Shown: piece after piece, positions 60,801 through 64,000 of the stretch
How the letters are laid out: each line of letters begins with the position of its first letter
Numbering within the stretch: position 1 is the stretch's first letter
Assembly (NCBI RefSeq): GCF_000002075.1
Contig: NW_004797356.1
Span: forward strand, 739,702 to 803,701
Reading direction: 5' to 3'
From: Aplysia californica
Taxonomy: Eukaryota; Mollusca; Gastropoda; Aplysiida; Aplysiidae
Length of the DNA stretch: 64,000 bases
Made by a program: the position numbers and the translations under genes
The notes under the pieces: generated by a model
The model's input: the letters and a program-made list of their open reading frames with translations, nothing else
What the model was told of the DNA's origin: nothing
Databases searched by the model: none

Positions 60801-62169
60801 AAGGGGAGGGGCGGGTTCTACGTAAAGCGAGGGGTGGCGAACACCTCTCGCTTTCCCAGCCATACCACCCCTTCCCCTCCCCAAACAGCGCCATTGCTGG
60901 AAGTGTGAGGGTTTTTTAGGGCTTGTCAGCGTGCAGCACGCGGGCAGAAGTATCGCGCGCTCAGTAAACAAGAGTTTGTGACATCACGACACAAATCAGT
61001 AAGCCCGTCCGCCGTCCACGAGTAGCAACTCCGGTAGCGGGCAAAGCTCAAGCCTGCTCGCAAGCCTCTGGCACGAGCCGTCCGTTGCTCGCAAGCCTTC
61101 GATTAATCGAGCAGACTCCAGCCCTAGTATTATCATTAGACTTAAAGGGATCAATTGAATAAGGTATGAACTTTTCCTTTCTCCAGATTTCTTCTGCTGT
61201 TCAAAGAAGTGGGCTGAGTGATAGGAAAAAAGAAATGTACGATTATGATGCCCTGACTCATAGAGTTTCTACAGGCTCAGACAAGAGCGAAAAAGCAGAG
61301 AGGGAGAGGGGAGATGAAACCAAGAGGGAGAGCAGAAACAGCCCTCAGAGTATTTACACAGGTACAAGGACAACAATGGAGACCAGTGCAGAGGTGTGTT
61401 CTTAAAGTTTTTTTCACCCGAGTTAAATTGACAGTTTTGTTTCATTCAAGTTTTCGGACTGTGGAACCACTAGTCTCTCACAGGGATTACCACTGTGTCA
61501 TGCTTTAAAGTAATGCAACCCTCTTGCTTCTCCTTCCTTCTTTCTTTCTTCTTCTATCTTTTCTCCCACCGCTGGCCTCATGTGCAGCAAAAAGAGAGGT
61601 CACCCATCCCACAGAGTGGGCGCCTTGTTGACCGTGAGGTGCGACCCGTTTACTGATATGAGCAAAAAATGTTGAGAGAAGTGTAGTCTTTGAAAGAAAG
61701 ATGGAGAAAGAACGGGAAAATAACTGTTCATTTGATGTAGATTTATTCTACCGTTTGGATACTTCAAAAACTTGTATTGTTTTAAACATTATGTGCACTC
61801 TCTCAGGGAAAGCACTGTGTAAATTTCAAATACACCATTATTATCTTATGATATAGTACTATTATTAGTATTATTATTCTTACATGTCATTATTGTAGTT
61901 GTTGTTGCTGTTATTATTATTGTTATTGTAAGATTTAAAATGGGTCTCTAAAGTAGTAGGCTACCTTCTCTCATTACTAGATATCAGCTCGTATTCCTGG
62001 CGATATGTTGAGTGGTGAGAGAGGAGGAGAGTACTCGTCTGATCATAGGGCTCGCAGGAATCCAAGTTATTTTACAGACCCAGAGATGAGAAACAAGACG
62101 GAGAGAGATGGAGGAGCCAGTTCTTATAGTAATCGTCGGTTGTCGGCAGGAGCTGGGATAGGTATCAAG
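21658..62169 (+). CDS. Large macro-domain-like (PARP14-like) protein, 14 exons visible, 3' end outside window
   Basis: Exons: 21658-21696, 28486-28740, 31942-32055, 33104-about 33200, 39121-39880, 42502-42843, 44689-44774, 47891-48115, 49935-50153, 51003-51069, 55120-55226, 58649-59077, 61187-61393, 61981-62169. All joins are in phase except the donor of exon 4. About 1,045 residues are visible. Exon 5 has a KH-like stretch, then YLLEGNIDNICLQTTIYVTS, which resembles a macro-domain first strand. Exon 6 continues with ALSWAKSNSSAIGLVIGHVP and ends like a macro domain. Exons 8-9 hold a second module (GYLLYYAPRWEFGAGQ, CSVVFVPPGISSEDTFKYPP). The usual NAAN-type ADP-ribose contacts are not seen, so binding may be lost. 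No ADP-ribosyltransferase domain is in the window. The last three exons are tandem copies. The macro assignment is inference from pattern. Confidence 0.7.
21720..23902 (+). mobile_element. Tc1/mariner-superfamily element in intron 1
   Basis: The inverted ends read TAGCTTGTAACAAAATTGTT on the left and AATATTTTTGTTACAAGCTA on the right, with TA duplicated outside (TA target, as the superfamily uses). It is about 2.2 kb. In addition, a segment of about 55 bases containing CCAACTTTCAGCAC and ACTGTAAAACTTGTATTGAA is present in the same orientation near both ends (21790 and 23695). It carries a broken transposase gene. It starts 23 bases inside the host intron. Confidence 0.85.
22571..23363 (+). 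pseudogene. Decayed Tc1/mariner (IS630-like) transposase
   Basis: The N-terminal helix-turn-helix region begins RGRPVKFDTFDRDLVGRAIG. The central part reads NKQTVWRIVKSLGFSFKKTK, YFLNESYINAHHM and CLVMDNASYHKRK, and the end reads LPPFHPQLNPNELIWAEIKK. The order matches DDE transposases of this superfamily. The usual first catalytic Asp is Asn (LNES). At least two frame changes and an early stop in the first half and around the second Asp show that it is inactive. Confidence 0.8.
24062..25877. mobile_element. Probable 1.8-kb TIR element in intron 1
   Basis: CACAGCGCCGAA and TAGTTTC.CAGGCC at 24070-24120 are inverted at 25815-25873 (GGCCTGGCGAAACTA, TTCGGCGCTGTG). AGAAGAA occurs outside both ends, a candidate 7-8-bp target duplication of hAT type. 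Fragments such as FNSLNQAYNAPIPKISIPG and KIEKWVQGIVNNTEKLRYVM inside may be transposase remnants, but I do not recognise a family. Confidence 0.45.
26348..26939 (+). repeat. MITE family R1, copy 2, with nested MITE
   Basis: A full-length R1 copy with both ends (TGTGTCACAAAG... and ...ACCACGATGCCTCAT). It is split at 26540 by a 182-bp TA-flanked element. Confidence 0.75.
26541..26722. mobile_element. 182-bp pogo-like MITE nested in R1
   Basis: The ends CAGTGCAGCCTCTCTATAAC and GTTATAGACAGGCTGCATGC are inverted. TA lies on both sides (26539-26540 and 26723-26724), and other R1 copies show the uninterrupted sequence TTCCA-TAGCTTGAGAGTCC. The TATAACGAC terminal motif is typical of Tigger/pogo relatives. 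It is non-coding. Confidence 0.8.
27640..28470. other. Intron 1, last part
   Basis: AT-rich with a short CAA run near 27693. No element or exon is recognised before the acceptor at 28485. Confidence 0.4.
28486..28740 (+). CDS. Macro-like gene exon 2
   Basis: The acceptor is CTTTTGCAG and the donor AGGAAG/gttagt, phase 0. It encodes 85 residues from PGEPPAGTREKGAADILEKQ to ALCDAERK, with Cys at SCPFQIDPNC. No domain is recognised. It follows a 6.8-kb intron. Confidence 0.8.
28841..29676. repeat. Possible pogo/Tigger-like remnant in intron 2
   Basis: The right edge, read on the minus strand, begins CAGTAAAGTCCACGAATCTC GAAC in the style of Tigger ends. TCGAACTCGGGTAACTCGAA at 28861 may be the degenerate partner. 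A cleaner inner part has several CGAGATTCGAG words. No intact transposase is visible. Confidence 0.4.
29701..30113 (-). repeat. MITE family R1, copy 3, interrupted by a SINE
   Basis: A minus-oriented R1 copy starting TGTGAGGCAGCTGG. Its other end is missing. A tRNA-like sequence interrupts it at about 29806-30020. Confidence 0.7.
29806..30020. mobile_element. SINE-like insertion in R1
   Basis: It contains a B-box-like GGGTTCGAGCCTCGGTTCGG and, further on, AATGGGTACCTGACTTCGAG, a word also present in SINE S2 at about 10265. The insertion separates TTTTTGTTTC from CCTTTCATGCCCATTAAAG of R1. Confidence 0.5.
30660..30854. repeat. (CT)n-rich microsatellite
   Basis: Imperfect CT repeats with CTGT and CCGT interruptions. 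Frames coding Ser-Leu or Arg-Glu are artefacts. Confidence 0.95.
31942..32055 (+). CDS. Macro-like gene exon 3
   Basis: The acceptor is TTACACAG and the donor GACAAG/gtaatg, phase 0. It encodes 38 residues (VLSLRKFLPRLTTDKIGTDR then LKVEEDDDSTYIKVVTDK), ending in an acidic patch. Confidence 0.75.
33104..33200 (+). CDS. Macro-like gene exon 4 (donor unresolved)
   Basis: The acceptor CTTCTAG is good and phase 0 continues as AGMKQLAVSPSTEAFMKYKA. The frame stays open to a stop at about 33256. No strong GT donor in phase 0 is visible; the best fits are weak (AGTCTT/gtcaga) or non-consensus (TACAAG/gcgttg). The right boundary is therefore a guess. A LINE lies 300 bases downstream. Confidence 0.5.
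33560..34865 (-). pseudogene. LINE with nearly complete reverse-transcriptase domain (family L3)
   Basis: From 34842 down to 33988 a single frame encodes the reverse-transcriptase core: EEQAGFRKKRSCTDQIATLR, INFADYEKAFDSLDGDSIWK, GLRQGCLLSPFLFLL and LDFADNLALLSHSQ. The catalytic box is FADN where FADD is expected. The C-terminal part (LLYGSETWRLT, LTWNPQGKRKKARPKITWRR, LCWSNAVDGLC) continues in other frames to about 33573. The 5' half with the endonuclease is absent. It sits in intron 4 of the host gene, opposite in orientation. Confidence 0.85.
35412..35770 (-). repeat. MITE family R1, copy 4
   Basis: A minus-oriented copy beginning TGTGAGGCAATGTGGTGAAA. It contains a C-run at 35495. The far end is diverged. 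Confidence 0.7.
36630..37612 (+). repeat. MITE family R1, copy 5, split by SINE S1
   Basis: Both R1 ends are present (GTGTCACGACGCAGTGGAAA and CACCATGCTGCCTCCCAT). The copy is cut at 36833 by a complete SINE with a 9-bp target duplication. Confidence 0.8.
36834..37370 (-). mobile_element. Complete tRNA-derived SINE (family S1) in R1
   Basis: On the minus strand the head (37370-37295) is tRNA-like: GTGGCCCAGAGGTTAAGGTG as A box and CCGGGTTCGATTCCGGG as T-arm with B box. The anticodon-stem region is altered, so it is not a tRNA gene. The tail reads CCTTATGCAGTTGCGAGCGC CGTAAAA followed by AAACAAAC. CTGCCAAAG is duplicated at 36825-36833 and 37371-37379. Confidence 0.85.
37795..38150 (-). repeat. 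MITE family R1, copy 6
   Basis: A minus-oriented copy (GGTGAAATCAGGTGCTTGTC at the left). The inner half is well conserved and the right end is diverged. It lies between copies 5 and 7, which have the opposite orientation. Confidence 0.7.
38459..38868 (+). repeat. MITE family R1, copy 7
   Basis: A full-length plus-oriented copy with both ends (TGTGTCAAGTCGCAGTAGAA and ACCACAATGCCTCACA). ACAATT occurs at both borders and could be a target duplication. Confidence 0.75.
39121..39880 (+). CDS. Macro-like gene exon 5 (largest; KH-like plus macro start)
   Basis: The acceptor is TTTTTCAG and the donor GAAACAG/gtaatt, phase 1; 760 bases. It begins GSCELCEYIRYKC. A polar, low-complexity part follows, then RIVYLENVDIPQEQSVYVKK, the KH-like VEYKISSERIELSSFSKHDL and the macro-like LYLLEGNIDNICLQTTIYVT at its end. 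The break at the end of that strand and the fit with exon 6 suggest one module split by an intron. Confidence 0.8.
39881..42501. other. Intron 5
   Basis: A Tigger-like end (CAGTAAAACCTCGGTACTAC) lies at 40022 and another (CAGTGGAGTCTGCTTAAACC) at 41199. A 21-base inverted pair GCAGAACAGAATAGACATAA at 41426 and its complement at 41828 suggests a MITE around 41199-41850. SINE tail pieces lie at 41447-41491 and 42108-42135. No exon is recognised. Confidence 0.4.
42502..42843 (+). CDS. Macro-like gene exon 6 (second half of module 1)
   Basis: The acceptor is CTCTACAG and the donor TGCAAAG/gtaaga, phase 1 to phase 1. It encodes DPTVRKYENEKKVEVGLTPD, then MNKALSWAKSNSSAIGLVIG, HVPHALSGIAEAIVFLCERS and INVYLLEPERKNILHEFESH. 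The helix-strand order resembles the C-terminal half of PARP macro domains. A Gly-rich phosphate loop is not evident. Confidence 0.8.
43541..43710 (+). repeat. Repeat L4, copy 1, sharing the SINE S1 tail
   Basis: It shares with 49030-49198 the words GTTTGCTCCTTCTTTCCTAT and AACACCTCTAATCTT. It ends TATGACCTTATGCAGTTGCG then GTGCCGTAAAAC, the same 3' tail as SINE S1. This may be the 3' end of the partner LINE that mobilises S1. Confidence 0.65.
44689..44774 (+). CDS. Macro-like gene exon 7
   Basis: The acceptor is CTTTGTAG and the donor CACTT/gtatgt, closing phase 0. It encodes EREIPNYEDFALSQNFSVHV followed by DEENQIKSL, a linker into the second module. Confidence 0.8.
44897..45000 (-). mobile_element. 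3' end of a SINE (S2-like tail)
   Basis: Read on the minus strand: GCACTTTAATCAGGGTTGAG then GCGCTATATAAATG, with an ATT tail (the plus-strand ATA run at 44897-44925). The same GCGCTATA-AAATG end closes S2 at 10080. Confidence 0.6.
45900..47000. other. GC-richer stretch in intron 7, unassigned
   Basis: GC content rises at 46100-46720 (GGGGCGGCAACTCTGTTCGG, GCGCCCCCTAG). Open frames on both strands have no recognised homology or splice sites. A GT microsatellite lies at about 46000-46060. It may be an insertion with different base composition; ends were not found. Confidence 0.35.
47891..48115 (+). CDS. Macro-like gene exon 8 (module 2, first half)
   Basis: The acceptor is TTTTACAG and the donor GGTCAG/gtaagc, phase 0. 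It encodes 75 residues with VPILMCLPITFKDISRPHLQ, a Lys-rich helix, and VGIISVKETGYLLYYAPRW then EFGAGQ. The GYLLYYAPRW strand resembles the central part of PARP macro domains. Confidence 0.8.
48372..48803 (+). repeat. MITE family R1, copy 8
   Basis: A full-length plus-oriented copy (TGTGTCGCGACGCGGTGGAA at the left, CACCACACTGCCTCACA at the right). Its ends are the cleanest pair for defining the family inverted repeat. Confidence 0.8.
49030..49198 (+). repeat. Repeat L4, copy 2
   Basis: Homologous to 43541-43710 along its length, with the same tail in a more diverged form (GGGTTGCAAGTGCTGTAAAA). Confidence 0.6.
49935..50153 (+). CDS. Macro-like gene exon 9 (module 2, second half)
   Basis: The acceptor is ATCCCCCAG and the donor AAAGAG/gtaaat, phase 0. 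It encodes AVNLCVEKAKEYDCSVVFVP, PGISSEDTFKYPPRFLAQQV and LEQGLKYMDIHLRVHHSPYK. The helix - SVVF - Pro - helix pattern is the strongest macro-like part of the gene. Confidence 0.8.
50154..51002. other. Intron 9
   Basis: AT-rich. An inverted pair (CTGACAAAATGAGTTATTTC near 50476 and AGTAACTCATTTTGTCAGCA near 50675) suggests a small hairpin-type MITE of about 250 bases. No coding is seen. Confidence 0.45.
51003..51069 (+). CDS. Macro-like gene exon 10
   Basis: A 67-base exon between TCTTTTCAG and ACTGAAG/gtaagt, phase 1. It encodes AFKAEMDKRKPSFAKKSPSF then TE, a basic Ser/Pro linker. Confidence 0.75.
51750..52256 (-). mobile_element. Complete SINE (family S1) in intron 10
   Basis: It contains all S1 parts: the tail CGGCGCTCGCAACTGCATAA at the left, the middle ACCACCAAGGGATCTT and the tRNA-like head at the right (minus-strand CATGGCCTAGACGTTAAGGT and AAGGTCCCGGGTTCAATCC). 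The target duplication is not clear. Confidence 0.8.
52945..54760 (+). mobile_element. Older transposon remnant carrying a BED/hAT-like gene
   Basis: The region begins at about ATACCTGCCAACCAGTACGA and carries a broken gene in two pieces, 53495-53699 and 54527-54755. The first part encodes FCDTYVNEFPFFSCFEASNK and CRHCRRDISISHGGRSDILR (a C-x2-C...H zinc-finger-like region); the second AECLFTAFYLKHNFPLSAAD and HMGPLLHAAFPNSQKV. These resemble a large animal family of transposon-derived proteins, probably hAT-like. A younger hAT separates the pieces. It lies in intron 10. Confidence 0.65.
53700..54526 (+). mobile_element. 827-bp non-autonomous hAT with BED-finger remnant
   Basis: The ends TAGTGTTGGGC and GCCCAACACTA are perfectly inverted, and the match continues with gaps through TCAATATCGATA. 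AGAGGCTG is duplicated exactly (53692-53699 and 54527-54534), the 8 bp typical of hAT. At 53898-54070 a BED zinc-finger remnant reads STVWKHFEEF, EARCLVCLNILKHHGNSTN and LMKHLHTKHPSES, with one in-frame stop. The rest of the transposase is missing. Confidence 0.9.
54955..55066. repeat. GC-rich tandem repeat, about 26-bp unit
   Basis: GACCCCCCACCAGGGCGATG then CCCCTG is repeated twice with a third partial unit. It lies 53 bases before exon 11 of the host gene, in strong compositional contrast to the surrounding AT-rich DNA. Confidence 0.8.
55120..55226 (+). CDS. Macro-like gene exon 11
   Basis: The acceptor is TGCTTTCAG and the donor TTTGAG/gtatgg, phase 0. It encodes EETEEKYLQVVGWRDNMPQV then LDELKLKVQPEYYYFE. 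Confidence 0.75.
55371..58400 (-). pseudogene. Decayed LINE with endonuclease and reverse-transcriptase parts (family L1m)
   Basis: On the minus strand, from right to left: apurinic-type endonuclease pieces (ATWVSPDGVMENQIDHFCIS, RGADVGSDHHLLLAKLKL), a basic linker (KADALEQYRTTAKDEKRSLR), the reverse-transcriptase start (MDAIKKLNNSKVAGPDQIPP, CSNYQEISLLSIPDKVFNRI), then after an internal gap the FADD region and the C-terminus (RIQVFLNKCLRKLLRIRWTD), ending in an ATG-repeat tail at 55371. Many frame changes and the missing palm segment show it is dead. It lies in intron 11, antisense to the host gene. Confidence 0.85.
56032..56529 (-). mobile_element. Complete SINE (family S1) inserted in the LINE
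   Basis: All S1 parts are present, including the tRNA-like head at the right (minus-strand CGTGGCCTAGAGGTTAAGGT and TCCCGGATTCAAATCCGG). TCAACAGACTCT is duplicated exactly at 56020-56031 and 56530-56541. The LINE reading continues on both sides, so the SINE is younger than the LINE. Confidence 0.9.
58649..59077 (+). CDS. Macro-like gene exon 12 (copy 1 of repeated exon; ER/K helix)
   Basis: The acceptor is TTCCCCAG and the donor GCAGAG/gtgtgt, phase 0. It encodes MPPAVRSSGLSDWGEGSYNS, HRASTGSD, about 90 residues of Arg/Glu with the period TERKRREE, then SFYTGTRTTTKISAE. A 33-residue unit is present twice in tandem (ETERKRREEETEM...REETEREL). Such sequence forms single stable alpha-helices in known ER/K proteins. 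Confidence 0.8.
59513..61126. mobile_element. 1.6-kb non-autonomous hAT in intron 12
   Basis: The ends TAGGGCTGTACCCC and GGAGTCTGCTCG... close in CAGCCCTA; TAGGGCTG is inverted exactly. GTATTATC is duplicated at 59505-59512 and 61127-61134. No transposase is recognised inside. Internal repeats of CGCTCGTC and GCTCGCAAG are present. It landed in the second unit of the exon array. Confidence 0.85.
61187..61393 (+). CDS. Macro-like gene exon 13 (copy 2 of repeated exon)
   Basis: The acceptor is TTCTCCAG and the donor GCAGAG/gtgtgt, phase 0. It encodes ISSAVQRSGLSDRKKEMYDY, HRVSTGSDKSEKAERERGDE and SIYTGTRTTMETSAE. It is clearly homologous to exon 12 but has only about 20 residues in place of the expanded ER/K part. 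Confidence 0.8.
61981..62169 (+). CDS. Macro-like gene exon 14 (diverged copy 3)
   Basis: The acceptor is CATTACTAG and the donor ATCAAG/gtgggt, phase 0. It encodes ISARIPGDMLSGERGGEYSS, then DPEMRNKTERDGGASSY and SNRRLSAGAGIGIK. The spacing of LS, the Tyr-Ser, Arg, Asp-Met-Arg and TER positions matches exons 12 and 13. No stop is reached, so more exons lie to the right. Confidence 0.7.
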
Positions 62170-62590
62170 GTGGGTTCTAAATAATGTTCCACTTTACTTT
62201 TGCTGAATTTTTGTACAACCCAAGTTCCTTAATGGCTTACCCACTTGCATAGCTGCCAACTAGTCTGAAGAAAAGAAAAAAAGTTATGTAGTATGTTTTT
62301 GGGGATCGGAGTAGGTAAGTGTGTTTTTGTGTTGGAAGATACATTTTCTCTGTTTTCTAGTATTTCTCCTCACGGATTTGCTGATGCTGAAGAAACATTA
62401 TGTACTTTCTAAACAGTATTTGTGAAAAATGATTAGAATGAAGCCCATAAGTCAATTGGAGAAACCTTTACAAAATATTTCAGACATCATTGCCGGTGTG
62501 CTTGAAACAGTTTGAATTTATAGCACGCAGAAAAGTGTATGTCGTCGGCAGAGAATTCTAACCGTCTAACTCCGAAATTTTCTCGAATTG
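62170..62590. other. Intron after exon 14, start
   Basis: No exon or known element is recognised. CATAGCTGCCAACTAGTCTG near 62259 resembles the left border of the transposon remnant at 52945. Confidence 0.35.
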
Positions 62591-63013
62591 CTTTTTTCCT
62601 GAAAATAGATTGACATAACGAATGGCTACGTCCTATTAGGATCTAGAACAATTTTGACAAACAAAAGTCTTGTTTTAAAGAAAAATTATAACCGTATATT
62701 CCGACTGACTTCCGTGACTGAAGAATTCTAACCGTCTAATTCGTTTAGGCAGTCCACCATTGTAAATCACGGCGATAACGTTTTGCTCTGAAGGATGCGT
62801 TTGATTATAAATGAAATTCTTTTTTCCTTAAAATAGATCGACATGACGAATGGCTACATCCTATTAAAATCTAGAACAATTTTGACAAACAAAAGTCTTG
62901 TTTTAAAGAGATATTCTAACCGTATATTCCGACTGGCTTCCGTGACTGAAGAATTCTAACCGTCTAATTCGTTTAGGTAGCCCGCCATTGTGGATCACGG
63001 CGATAACGTTTTG
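62591..63013. repeat. Tandem duplication, period 228 bp
   Basis: Two copies (62591-62785 and 62819-63013) share AATGGCTAC.TCCTATTA, CTAGAACAATTTTGACAAAC, AAAAGTCTTGTTTTAAAGA, ATTCTAACCGTCTAATTCGT and CACGGCGATAACGTTTTG. They differ at roughly one base in fifteen. The motif ATTCTAACCGTCTAA also occurs once just before copy 1. Confidence 0.85.
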
Positions 63014-63129
63014 TGTGGTCCATGAAGTATCATCTGCGAGTGAATGGGGGCCAGAGTAAAAGTGTGCACGGCTTTCTTCTTAAGTCCTGTACTTTGTTAC
63101 TAGTGTGTTCACATTGTTCTCATATGTGG

Positions 63130-64000
63130 GTTGGGTGTAGCAGAGGGTGAGGTTCCAGTTCAGAGAAAAAGGGTTAGGGAGGAGACTACAGCATCAAAGG
63201 TGCTTAAACTTAAACAGTTTGTTCGTGGTCTGCCCAAGTGGCGATCTCACTATTGCCGAGGGACTCAAGTAAGTTATACTTGGAACCTGTTTTCCAGAGC
63301 TTACAGGCAGTGTACCGCCGTTTGTATAAAGAAAAGGGGGAGTGTGTGTGTGTAGTGTGTGTGTGTGGGGGGGGGGTACTTTCTACCTTCAAGTTTAAAG
63401 AGGAGATCAATGCTATGAGCATGTCATTGTTCCATCCTCGAAAAGATAATTGTGATCTTTGTGTGGTCTTTGAGGAGGGGAATGTGGAAGAGGGGGCATA
63501 CAAAAAAGACAGCAGACAAGGAAAAATGCATGGGCAGCCCCAAAATCAAATACATCAAAATGGACCAGCAATCACTTTTGCTATATCCACGCACCAATGC
63601 TTCTGCTTTGTACTACAAGACGAAATTGAATGTACACAATTTCACAGTATAGGAACTAGAGAGCAAGGACTGTGTATGGTATGTCTCAAATGAATGCGAA
63701 GGTGCTCTGACTGCAAATAAGTTTGCTCCTTGTGTGGCTGATTTTTTGTCATCTGATCTGACTCCAGATCATTATATTCAGATGGATGTGGTTGTCTCAG
63801 AACTGCAAAGTCACAATGAGTTCTGCACTGTTACATTTCAGCTCTGTCAATGGTAAAACTGTAACATTAAAATTGCTAGAGAAGGGCTATACACATATGG
63901 AGTTGGACAGTGCTCACAGCACTATCCAGCTGATTATGTCAGGCTAATGGAAGAAAGTAGGAAAGTGAAGCCGTATGTAGTCAAGTATTTGACTCATTGT
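63130..64000 (+). pseudogene. Broken transposase-like gene running off the window
   Basis: Across the three frames I see KVLKLKQFVRGLPKWRSHYC, SKLYLEPVFQSLQAVYR, FKEEINAMSMSLFHPRKDNC then DLCVVFEEGN, ALYYKTKLNVHNFTVYELES and, at the end, YTHMELDSAHSTIQL. This order matches a widespread animal family of transposon-encoded proteins with a C-x2-C motif and acidic catalytic-type residues; I cannot name the superfamily. Several frame changes and a GT/G tract near 63350 show it is inactive, although the last part has a good amino-acid pattern. Confidence 0.6.

Larger units (their letters stand above)
58470..62169 (+). repeat. Three-fold tandem duplication of an intron-exon unit
   Basis: Each unit has a TTATTG/TTACTA-rich intron tract, a pyrimidine-rich acceptor and the repeated exon. 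Units 1 and 2 (about 58470-59215 and 59415-61530, the latter enlarged by a hAT) also match for about 140 bases past the exon: TTCTTAAAGTTTTTTTCAC, GGACTGTGGAACCACTAGTC and TCATGCTTTAAAGTAATGCA. Unit 3 (about 61855-62169) is more diverged. Confidence 0.8.

Overview
The window is eukaryotic: split genes with canonical GT-AG introns, long AT-rich introns, dense microsatellites and a thick layer of LINEs, tRNA-derived SINEs, MITEs and DNA transposons. The transposon mix and the style of the host proteins suggest a lophotrochozoan, most likely a gastropod mollusc. That placement is inference; no marker gene settles it.

Two host genes can be rebuilt with matching intron phases. The first, on the minus strand (6960 down to 915, six coding exons, 586 aa), encodes a C2H2 zinc-finger protein. 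It has an N-terminal pair of C-x2-C motifs resembling a ZAD-type domain, a long charged linker and four zinc fingers. The second, on the plus strand, fills most of the window (21658 to at least 62169, fourteen exons, about 1,045 aa visible). Its middle exons resemble two degenerate macro-domain modules of the kind found in PARP14-like proteins. Its last three exons are tandem copies of one ancestral exon, the first of which has grown into an Arg/Glu-rich ER/K-type helix. No end of this gene is visible, so it probably continues to the right.

Layout: 1-0.9 kb holds a MITE copy just beyond the zinc-finger gene. 0.9-7 kb is the zinc-finger gene, with a 777-bp TIR element in its last intron. 7-21.6 kb is intergenic and repeat-packed: SINE, two LINE fragments nested with a TIR element, a Mutator-like element with a 9-bp target duplication, long GA/GT/CT arrays and perfect palindromes. 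21.7-28.5 kb is intron 1 of the big gene, with a Tc1/mariner element starting 23 bp after exon 1 and a probable 1.8-kb TIR element. 28.5-52 kb alternates small exons with MITE, SINE and LINE copies. 52.9-54.8 kb is a hAT with an 8-bp target duplication inside an older transposon gene. 55.4-58.4 kb is a decayed LINE that itself received a SINE. 58.5-62.2 kb is the exon-duplication array, interrupted by a 1.6-kb hAT. 62.6-64 kb holds a 228-bp tandem duplication and a broken transposase-like gene that runs off the window.

The elements allow a relative chronology from target-site duplications and nesting. I found no convincing rRNA, functional tRNA gene, CRISPR array, LTR element or viral sequence.
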